Shown: in pieces, positions 23,965-31,030 of the stretch | Position numbering within the stretch: position 1 is the stretch's first letter | How the letters are laid out: each line of letters starts with the position of its first letter | DNA from: Celeribacter halophilus | GTDB taxonomy: Bacteria; Pseudomonadota; Alphaproteobacteria; Rhodobacterales; Rhodobacteraceae | Direction: 5' to 3' | Length of the DNA stretch: 64,000 nucleotides | NCBI RefSeq assembly: GCF_900114135.1 | Contig: NZ_FORY01000004.1 | Coordinates: 62,001 to 126,000 of the forward strand | Notes under the pieces: model-generated | Database searches by the model: none | What the model was told of the DNA's origin: nothing | What the model saw: the letters and a program-made list of their open reading frames with translations, nothing else | Program-made: the position numbers and the translations under genes

Positions 23965-24965
23965 GTTTTCGGAGCGGGGCGTAACGTGCCCCGCTCCACC
24001 ACTGCACATGAAAAGATACGCGCCTCCGGAAAGCGTTCAGGATCGGCAAGGGTTGCGGCCATCAGTTCGATAGACGATGTCACGATTTGGCGAATAGGTT
24101 GACGGATCGTTGTCAAATTAATGTTGTTCCAACGTGCCATCTCCATGTCATTTAGCCCGATTATTCCGACATCCGCCGGACAATTCAGGCCGCTGTCGCT
24201 AATCGCAGACAGAGCGCCGATCGACATCACATCATCGCCGCCGAAATACGCTTGTGCCGGAGAATCCTGCAGCAAACGCAACATTTCGTCACGTCCGGCA
24301 TCAAAGGAATAGGCTTTCGCAAAAGAATAGGTGGCCTTGATATTCGGGTGCGCAGACATCTCGGTCATAAAGCCCGTGTAGCGATCTTGTGTAGACGTTG
24401 ATGATTCCGGCCCCCCCAAGAAGCCCACATTGGTATATCCCCGCTCCACAAGCGTTCGCGCCGCCAAACGTCCGGCTTCACGGTTATCGATCCCCACGAC
24501 ATGCACCTCGGGGGACGAAGAATACCTGCCAAAAGCGTGAACCACTGGAACGCCTGCGTCGCGAAACGCCCGCGCAAATCCCGGTGGCAAGGTCGACGAG
24601 GCGACAATGACGCCATCCACAGAATACTGCCGCAGCATCCGAACCGACGCGTCCGGTTCGGTTTCATCCGACAGATTCACCAGCAAGGGGCGCAACCCTC
24701 GATCCTGAAGCCCTCGCGTAAAAAGGTCAAAAACCTCCAGGAAAATCGGGTTATGAAAGTTGTTCGACACTAGTCCGATCAACTTGGTTCGACCCGTGGT
24801 CAGTGACGATGCCAGAGCGTTCGGACTGTATCCCAATTCCCGCGCCGCCTTTTCAACCTTGCGCCGCATTGCGTCAGAAACCGAGGCCCCATCTGTAAAG
24901 GTACGTGATACGGCAGAGCGCGATACACCAGCTCTTTCCGCAACCTCTTTCAATGTTACCGCCAA
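23961..24965 (-). CDS. LacI-family repressor of the inositol genes
   Basis: 334 residues. N-terminal LacI helix-turn-helix VTLKEVAERAGVSRSAVSRT with the hinge helix YSPNALASSL, followed by a periplasmic-binding-protein-like effector domain (LIGLVSNNFHNPIF, GVIVASSTLPPGF, GFLGGPESS). It is encoded between the catabolic and transport genes, opposite to both, and two TGCAACCGGTTGCA palindromes stand before those operons; so it probably represses both until an inositol-derived ligand binds. This differs from the RpiR-type IolR known in rhizobia. Ligand identity is not readable from the sequence. Confidence 0.87.
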   Translation of the reverse strand: MAVTLKEVAERAGVSRSAVSRTFTDGASVSDAMRRKVEKAARELGYSPNALASSLTTGRTKLIGLVSNNFHNPIFLEVFDLFTRGLQDRGLRPLLVNLSDETEPDASVRMLRQYSVDGVIVASSTLPPGFARAFRDAGVPVVHAFGRYSSSPEVHVVGIDNREAGRLAARTLVERGYTNVGFLGGPESSTSTQDRYTGFMTEMSAHPNIKATYSFAKAYSFDAGRDEMLRLLQDSPAQAYFGGDDVMSIGALSAISDSGLNCPADVGIIGLNDMEMARWNNINLTTIRQPIRQIVTSSIELMAATLADPERFPEARIFSCAVVERGTLRPAPKT

Positions 24966-25048
24966 CCTACTACCCTCATTTATTACAGTATTTTCGACAA
25001 TCTACCTTAAGTTTTAGAGCAGAACATCCCCAAAATGCGATTAGTTTA

Positions 25049-25062
25049 TGCAACCGGTTGCA
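25049..25062. promoter_or_regulatory. LacI-type operator before the importer operon
   Basis: Perfect 14-bp palindrome TGCAACCGGTTGCA, 81 bases before the binding-protein start. Same core as 20757-20774. It lies between the repressor gene and the importer, so it may also give autoregulation of the repressor. Confidence 0.83.
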
Positions 25063-25142
25063 AAAATATCTGTTCCGCGTTAGCTTGCATGTAGAGGCAT
25101 AGGCCTAGCCGCCTCTGTTTTAAAAGTTCCAGGGAGGAAGAA

Positions 25143-26093
25143 ATGAAATCGACTGTCAGGAAAGTTGCGTTGGCCACGGTCGCCGCCGCCGCGCCCCTTA
25201 TCACCGCTGCAAGCGCATATGCCGATGGCGAAAGATACGTTCTCGTGAGCCATGCGCCAGATAGCGATAGCTGGTGGAATACGGTTAAAAACGGCATCGC
25301 TCTTGCCGGCGAGCAAATGGATGTTGAGGTTGAATACCGCAACCCGCCGACAGGTGACCTTGCTGATATGGCGCGGATCATTGATCAAGTCGCTGCATCT
25401 GGACCCGACGGGATCATAACGACACTGGCAGATGAGGACATTCTCGAAGGTCCGATTCGAAACGCGATTGACAGTGGCATCAATGTCATCATCATGAATA
25501 CCGGCAGCCCTGAAAAAGCCCGCGAAATTGGCGCTTTGATGTATGTCGGTCAACCGGAATATGATGCGGGTTACGCGGCAGGGCTGCGCGCCAAAAGCGA
25601 TGGGGTTGGCTCTTTTCTCTGCGTAAATCATTACATTGTCCAGCCGGCTTCAACAGAGCGCTGTCAGGGTTTTGCAGATGGTCTGGGTGTCGAACTCGGC
25701 AATCAAATGATCGATGCGGGCCAGGATCCGTCCGAAATCAAGAACCGCGTCATGGCTTACCTGTCGTCCAATCCTGACACCGATGCCGTTCTGACCCTTG
25801 GTCCGACATCCGCCAACCCAACGCTCTTAGCGTTAAACGAAAATGGCATGGCTGGTGACATCTACTTCGGCACATTCGACCTCGGCGGAGATATCGTCGA
25901 AGGTATCAAGTCCGGAATCATTGAGTGGGGCATCGACCAGCAACCGTTTTTGCAAGCCTATCTGCCGGTTGTGATCCTGACCAATTACGACCGCTACGGC
26001 GTTCTTCCGGGCAACAACGTGAACTCCGGCCCGGGGTTTGTCACCGCTGAAGGTCTTGAAAAAGTCGAAGAGTTTGCGGGCGAATACCGCTAA
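25143..26093 (+). CDS. Periplasmic sugar/inositol-binding protein of an ABC importer
   Basis: 316 residues. Signal peptide KSTVRKVALATVAAAAPLIT ending at ASAYADGE, then a type I periplasmic-binding fold (VLVSHAPDSDSWWNTVKNGI, GIITTLADED, NVIIMNTGSPEKAREIGAL, DAVLTLGPTSANP). Belongs to the ribose/inositol-binding cluster that serves CUT2-type importers. The inositol assignment comes from the repressor site upstream and from the neighbouring catabolic genes. Ribosome site GGGAGGAAG directly before the ATG. First gene of a binding protein-permease-ATPase operon. Confidence 0.87.
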   Translation: MKSTVRKVALATVAAAAPLITAASAYADGERYVLVSHAPDSDSWWNTVKNGIALAGEQMDVEVEYRNPPTGDLADMARIIDQVAASGPDGIITTLADEDILEGPIRNAIDSGINVIIMNTGSPEKAREIGALMYVGQPEYDAGYAAGLRAKSDGVGSFLCVNHYIVQPASTERCQGFADGLGVELGNQMIDAGQDPSEIKNRVMAYLSSNPDTDAVLTLGPTSANPTLLALNENGMAGDIYFGTFDLGGDIVEGIKSGIIEWGIDQQPFLQAYLPVVILTNYDRYGVLPGNNVNSGPGFVTAEGLEKVEEFAGEYR

Positions 26094-26175
26094 TTCCCGT
26101 CTTGGAAGGGCCAACCATAGCGGTGAAGCCCTTCCGGTTTTGTTCCTGAAAACCTAGTCATTGGGGAGATGTCGT

Positions 26176-27300
26176 ATGTCAAACGCGGCCCAACCCACGG
26201 CAAAAACCGACGAACGCATCAAGGATATTTCCGCGTTCAGGAAGGCGTTGATCCGTCCCGAGCTGGGCGGCATCGTTGGAACCATTGCCGTGTTCACCTT
26301 CTTTCTACTGTTCGCATTCGATAGTGGCATGTTCAACAGCCAAGGTGTGATGAACTGGTCAACCGTATCGGCCCAGTTCATGATTATCGCCGTCGGTGCC
26401 TGCTTGCTCATGATAGCCGGTGAGTTCGACCTGTCAGTCGGATCCATGATTGGCTTTGCGGGTATGATGATCGCGATCTTTTCGGTCACCTACGGCTGGC
26501 CCGTCTGGCTCGCAATCATCATAACCTTTGTGCTTTGCACCGCAATCGGCGCACTCAATGGCTGGATCGTCGTTCGTACCGGTCTGCCAAGCTTCATTGT
26601 GACACTGGCCTTTCTCTTCATCCTGCGAGGGTTCACCATCTTTTTGCCTCAGGTCATCGAGCGCAAAACAATTATTGGCGGCATCATCGATGTCTCCGAA
26701 GGTGATTGGCTGGCACCGGTGTTTGGAGGCAAGATTTTTGGAGGGCTTTTCACCTGGCTCGCAGATGCGGGTATGATCGCCACCTTCGAACGCGGCACCA
26801 AAGCCGGACAACCGGTGGTCGACGGCATTCCAATGTTGATCGTCTGGGCAATCATACTCATCATTTTCGGCCATGTTCTGTTGACGAAGACCAAATTCGG
26901 CAACTGGATTTTCGCGGCTGGAGGGGATGCAGAAGCTGCGCGGAATTCCGGCGTTCCTGTTAACCGTGTCAAAATTCTGATGTTCATGTTTACCGCCTTT
27001 TGCGCCACCGTTTTCGCGGTGTGTCAGGTGATGGAATTTGGCTCTGCTGGCGCCGACCGTGGCCTGCTCAAAGAATTCGAGGCCATCATCGCCGTTGTGA
27101 TCGGCGGTGCGCTTCTGACCGGTGGATATGGTTCTGTTCTGGGGGCGGCGCTTGGTGCTCTGATCTTTGGTGTTGTCCAACAAGGCCTGTTCTTTGCTGG
27201 GGTGGAAAGCTCGCTCTTCCGAGTATTCCTTGGGGTCATCCTGCTTGGCGCAGTTATCTTGAACACCTACATCCGCCGCATGATTACAGGGGAGCGTTAA
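26176..27300 (+). CDS. ABC importer permease (CUT2/RbsC-type), probable inositol transport
   Basis: 374 residues with about nine to ten membrane segments (for example FTFFLLFAFDSGMF, FMIIAVGACLLMIAGEFDLSVGSM, WLAIIITFVLCTAIGALNGW, VILLGAVILNTYI). The GEFDLSVGSMIGF and RTGLPSFIVTLAFLFI segments are classic for branched RbsC-like permeases; VGGD-type AAGGDAEAARNSGV is the coupling-loop region. Start at 26176 has GGGGAG 8 bases upstream; the TTG at 26161 precedes it and is rejected. Lies 82 bases after the binding-protein gene and one base before the ATPase gene. Confidence 0.87.
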   Translation: MSNAAQPTAKTDERIKDISAFRKALIRPELGGIVGTIAVFTFFLLFAFDSGMFNSQGVMNWSTVSAQFMIIAVGACLLMIAGEFDLSVGSMIGFAGMMIAIFSVTYGWPVWLAIIITFVLCTAIGALNGWIVVRTGLPSFIVTLAFLFILRGFTIFLPQVIERKTIIGGIIDVSEGDWLAPVFGGKIFGGLFTWLADAGMIATFERGTKAGQPVVDGIPMLIVWAIILIIFGHVLLTKTKFGNWIFAAGGDAEAARNSGVPVNRVKILMFMFTAFCATVFAVCQVMEFGSAGADRGLLKEFEAIIAVVIGGALLTGGYGSVLGAALGALIFGVVQQGLFFAGVESSLFRVFLGVILLGAVILNTYIRRMITGER

Positions 27301-27301
27301 T

Positions 27302-28123
27302 ATGACCGCTGAAACCAAGTTCCATCATGGCGATCCTCTCAGCGATGTGAAACCGATCATCGAGATGAGGAACATCGAAAAACACTTCGGGCGCGTCATT
27401 GCGCTTGCCGGGGTCAGCTTCGACGTGAAGCCGGGTGAGTGCCATTGCCTTTTGGGTGATAACGGCGCCGGGAAGTCGACCTTCATCAAGACCATGTCGG
27501 GCGTCCACAAACCAACTGCAGGTGAAATCTATTTCGAGGGGAAACCGCTACATTTCGAAGATCCCCGAGATGCCATTGCTGCAGGGATCGCAACTGTGCA
27601 CCAGCATTTGGCGATGATCCCCATGATGAGCGTCAGTCGAAACTTCTTCATGGGAAACGAGCCGACGCGTAAGGTCGCTGGCCTCAGTTTTCTGGACAAG
27701 AAAAAGGCCGATGCCATCACTATGGAAGAAATGCGCAAAATGGGCATTAACCTCCGCGGTCCAGATCAGGCCGTTGGGACTCTGTCCGGTGGGGAACGTC
27801 AGACCGTAGCAATCGCACGGGCGGTACATTTTGGCGCCAAGATCTTGATCCTTGATGAACCCACTTCCGCTCTGGGGGTGCGCCAAACCTCAAATGTTCT
27901 AGCCACGATCGACAGGGTTCGTAAACAAGGCGTAGGTGTCGTCTTCATCAGCCACAACGTTCGACATGCTCTGGCAGTTGGCGACAGGTTCACCGTGCTC
28001 AACCGAGGCAAAACTCTAGGCACGGCCAAACGGGGCGAAATCTCTTCCGAGGAACTCCAAGACCTTATGGCGGGAGGACAAGAGTTGGCCCAGCTCGAAG
28101 GTTCACTTGGAGGCACAGTCTGA
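27302..28123 (+). CDS. ABC importer ATPase, single nucleotide-binding domain
   Basis: 273 residues. Walker A GDNGAGKST, Q loop VHQHLAMIP, signature LSGGERQTVAIARA, Walker B KILILDEPTSALGV and the switch His in FISHNVRHAL. CUT2 importers usually use an ATPase with two fused domains of about 500 residues; this one has a single domain, so two copies presumably pair. It energises import of the sugar captured by the upstream binding protein. Followed by a strong terminator at 28148. Confidence 0.88.
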   Translation: MTAETKFHHGDPLSDVKPIIEMRNIEKHFGRVIALAGVSFDVKPGECHCLLGDNGAGKSTFIKTMSGVHKPTAGEIYFEGKPLHFEDPRDAIAAGIATVHQHLAMIPMMSVSRNFFMGNEPTRKVAGLSFLDKKKADAITMEEMRKMGINLRGPDQAVGTLSGGERQTVAIARAVHFGAKILILDEPTSALGVRQTSNVLATIDRVRKQGVGVVFISHNVRHALAVGDRFTVLNRGKTLGTAKRGEISSEELQDLMAGGQELAQLEGSLGGTV

Positions 28124-28147
28124 CTTCAAGGCGAATGAAAATCAAAG

Positions 28148-28185
28148 ATGCCGCTGGAGCCATTCTCTTTCCGGCGGCATTTTTT
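28148..28185 (+). terminator. Terminator of the inositol importer operon
   Basis: ATGCCGCTGGA (28148-28158) pairs with TCCGGCGGCAT (28170-28180), one mismatch, followed by six T. Starts 25 bases after the ATPase stop. Confidence 0.88.
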
Positions 28186-28549
28186 ACGGTAGATTAAAAG
28201 AAAAGCAGTCACGACCTTGTACTTCAAGCAGGACAGTTGAACCGCCACAGTTCTTGCGGACCTATCGGCTCCACATCCCGACACTCCTGACACCATTGAG
28301 CATTGGTTGAGCTGGCCGAGGAGTAGCCTGTGGTATCAGTTCAGATGATTGAAGCGGGCGCAAGCATCTATGGTTTGTGGTGTTTTCAGAGCTTCCTGAA
28401 ATCCCGAGGGATCAGATTAAAAGTTTATGTTTTAAAAAAACTTTCTGACAACCATCTCGAAAAATTTCGGGAAGGGGCAGCCTTCTGCCGCCGGACACAT
28501 CAGACATCACGTGATAAATTAAATCTGCGCCAGCGCTCAATAACGTGAA
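28186..28549. other. Intergenic, no gene supported
   Basis: Lower GC than its surroundings, with T- and A-runs around 28430-28445. Small frames at 28107-28310 and 28330-28548 lack ribosome sites and any recognisable content. It separates the inositol cluster from the signalling island and could hold remnant mobile DNA that I cannot identify. Confidence 0.45.
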
Positions 28550-29938
28550 CTACGACACAACTCCGTCATGATGAATTGGCAGATCAACAAAGAATGTTGT
28601 CCCCTTGCCAAGCTCACTTCCGTAACTGAGCAGCCCATCGTGCGCTTCGACAATTTTGCGTGAAATATTTAAACCCAATCCTGTTCCCTCGAATTTCCTC
28701 GACGCCGAGGTGTCGAGTTGGTTGAAGGCTTCGAAGATGCGGTCTCCTGTGTCTTTTGGAATCCCTATTCCTTCGTCCGTCACAGAAATACGCGCGTAAT
28801 TGCCGAACTTCTCCAGTCCCACGGTAATCTTTCCGCCAGATTCAGAAAATTTGGCAGCATTGGAGAGAAGGTTGCTGATAACCTGTTCGATGCGTTTCTC
28901 GTCACAGTCGACAAAGAAATCCTCCTCGGCCACCGTTTTGCGCACCGTTACCCCCTTGTAGTCGGCAAAAGGAAGGAAACGGTCAACAACGTCCTGAAGG
29001 AAGGCGTTGAGCTCGACCCGCTCAAAGGTGAAGTCTAACCGCCCTGCATCAATACGTTGGAGCAGGAGCAGGTCTTCGACCATGGCAGACAGGCGTATCG
29101 CATTGCGTTGCGCGATCTTGATCGGAGATTGCATTTTGTCGGGGACGTCTCCCAATACTCCCGAATTCATCAAGTCCAGAGCCCCTTTGATCGAGGTAAG
29201 CGGCGTGCGAAGCTCGTGACTGACGGTACCGACAAACTCGGTTTTGGCCTGATATGCCATTTTCACCTGTTCGTGCTTGGCCTCAAGATCCATCAGGTTT
29301 TTCAGAGAATCGCTATAGTTGGCGACAAAATTCCGAGCCAGTTCGACCAAAAATCCCAGCACGAAAACCACCGTGAAAAAATGCAGCCAAATCTCGGACC
29401 CAAGTGGCGCGGAAGTCACCACAAGATCATGAATCGGAATATAAATGATAGCTGCCACATAAATAAGCAGGCGTGTGGCCAAGAGCGATAGGAACTGATG
29501 ATTGTGCATGGTTGCAAAAATAGATGCGGAAACCAGCATGAACATTGGCATGAAATGCCCGCTTTCAGGTGATTGCTGCATGGCAAAAGAGATCGCGAAA
29601 AGCGAGATGGTTATTCCGCTTATTACCGTGCCTAGGAAAAGCTTGAACAAAGCAGAGCGAATGGCTTTGGCGGTCCATGCTTTTTGCGCACGGATGCGGC
29701 GTCCAACGAAAAAATCATAGGTCTCGAACAGCATGACCAAGCATAAGAAAACTGCGGCCAAAGGCCAGCTATAATAGGCGCCCGACAGAAGGATTGCGAT
29801 TCCGTAAATCACAAACCGTTGAACAAAGAGACGCTGTCCCGTTTCCGCATAATCGAGAAGACGGCGTTGATATTCCCCTCTCGGGAGGTGGCGTTCGGCC
29901 CCGAGTGCCTTCTTCAAAAATGCGTAAAAAGATTTCAT
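28550..29938 (-). CDS. Membrane sensor histidine kinase (signalling island kinase 1)
   Basis: 462 residues. Five to six membrane segments in the first 200 residues (IYGIAILLSGAYYSWPLAAV, LFKLFLGTVISGITISLFAI, LLIYVAAIIYIPI, WLHFFTVVFVLGFLVEL), so sensing is within or through the membrane. Then a HisKA domain with TVSHELRTPLTSIKG (His about 241) and an ATPase domain: NLLSNAAKF, DEGIGIP, GTGLGLNIS. No receiver, so it needs a partner; the Hpt and receivers of the same island are candidates. Start at the ATG 29938; the frame runs on to a TTG at 29959 without better signals. Divergent from the luxI gene. Confidence 0.85.
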   Translation of the reverse strand: MKSFYAFLKKALGAERHLPRGEYQRRLLDYAETGQRLFVQRFVIYGIAILLSGAYYSWPLAAVFLCLVMLFETYDFFVGRRIRAQKAWTAKAIRSALFKLFLGTVISGITISLFAISFAMQQSPESGHFMPMFMLVSASIFATMHNHQFLSLLATRLLIYVAAIIYIPIHDLVVTSAPLGSEIWLHFFTVVFVLGFLVELARNFVANYSDSLKNLMDLEAKHEQVKMAYQAKTEFVGTVSHELRTPLTSIKGALDLMNSGVLGDVPDKMQSPIKIAQRNAIRLSAMVEDLLLLQRIDAGRLDFTFERVELNAFLQDVVDRFLPFADYKGVTVRKTVAEEDFFVDCDEKRIEQVISNLLSNAAKFSESGGKITVGLEKFGNYARISVTDEGIGIPKDTGDRIFEAFNQLDTSASRKFEGTGLGLNISRKIVEAHDGLLSYGSELGKGTTFFVDLPIHHDGVVS

Positions 29939-30010
29939 TGAGCCCCCGTCTTCAGCCAATAGACCCTCACTGTTAACACAACTTCAAATTGCACGAAAGC
30001 AACACAGCCC

Positions 30011-30036
30011 TCCAATAGGATGAATTATCTATTGGA
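30011..30036. promoter_or_regulatory. Inverted repeat in the kinase 1 / luxI divergent promoter
   Basis: TCCAATAG (30011-30018) and CTATTGGA (30029-30036), perfect 8-base arms with a 10-base AT-rich spacer. Midway between two divergent starts, in the position of an operator. It does not look like a lux box, and no LuxR is encoded nearby. Confidence 0.55.
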
Positions 30037-30116
30037 AATGTGGCACAAATGTGTTCATTGATCATAACAGCTAAGCATAAGGCGACACGAGAAAATTTTA
30101 ACTGAGGCACAAACAT

Positions 30117-30860
30117 ATGGCTTTGCATTCGGATTCCAGACGGGGCTTACCCGGACATGATCGACTTCCCGACCTGATGCCATGGGCGGACACTGGTACC
30201 GCAGGTGACGCTCAGACATATCAGAAACGTCAAAAGGCCATCGCCGCCAAAGCCGCGCAGAATGACCACATCCGAGCAACGGTTCTGTCGGTTGAGAACA
30301 ATCATTTGCATGGCGAGCTTTATGTCGAGGCACTCAAAGCGCGCAAACGGGTTTTCATCGACAACAAAGGCTGGGACCTGCCGCAGACCTCCGGCATGGA
30401 ATTCGACCAATATGACACGCCCCAAAGCCGCACGATTGTCCTGCATGAATACGGGCAGGTGGTGGCAGGGATCAGGCTTTTGCCCACAACGGCGCGGTGT
30501 GGCTGCTATACCTATATGCTCAAAGACGCCAAGGACGGCGTTATTGATACGATCCCGCCCTATATCCTCTACGAAGACGCGCCCGTCTCCGATTGGGTCT
30601 GGGAGGCAACACGTCTGTTCATCACACCGGAAGTCCCCGCCAACCGGCGCATCAGGGTGCAGACGCGGCTCATGCATGAAATGGCCCGCACCGCAGTTTC
30701 CGAAGGCGCGACCCATGTGATCGGCATTGTCCCCTATGTGTTCAAACGCTGGCTGGAACGACTGGGCATGAGCGCCCTACCCGTTGGTCCGCGTGTGACA
30801 TTCGACACCGATATTTCACAAGCCGCCTTGATGCATGTCGCAAAAGTTGGCGCAATATAG
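30117..30860 (+). CDS. luxI: Acyl-homoserine-lactone (LuxI-family) synthase
   Basis: 247 residues. The LuxI residues are in place: Arg and Phe in ARKRVF (76-80), Trp in GWDLP (86), the acidic EFDQYD (95-100), Arg 120 in AGIRLLPTT, and E163/R166 in WEATRLF. Makes a diffusible acyl signal from SAM and an acyl carrier. Compared with LuxI (about 200 residues) it has about 50 extra N-terminal residues, polar and helix-prone. No LuxR-type receptor gene is in the window; kinases surround it on both sides, so the signal may feed a phosphorelay (inference). A GNAT-like N-acyl-amino-acid synthase is the main alternative. Confidence 0.82.
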   Translation: MALHSDSRRGLPGHDRLPDLMPWADTGTAGDAQTYQKRQKAIAAKAAQNDHIRATVLSVENNHLHGELYVEALKARKRVFIDNKGWDLPQTSGMEFDQYDTPQSRTIVLHEYGQVVAGIRLLPTTARCGCYTYMLKDAKDGVIDTIPPYILYEDAPVSDWVWEATRLFITPEVPANRRIRVQTRLMHEMARTAVSEGATHVIGIVPYVFKRWLERLGMSALPVGPRVTFDTDISQAALMHVAKVGAI

Positions 30861-31030
30861 AGACAGCGGTTCATTGCTTTTCGGATTATACATCTGGTAA
30901 TTGCGCCGATCTTCACCCATCCTGTAGAGCGAGTAAGCAATCCGTTATTCTCTGAAGGGTTGTAGTAGAGTATTAAGTCTTATGCGGAGCGGACAAGGTC
31001 GGCCACGCAGCAGGAACCGGTTCAATATTT

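Noticed and set aside
26434-27318. 294-codon minus-strand open frame
   Set aside because: Antisense to the importer permease; no start signal.
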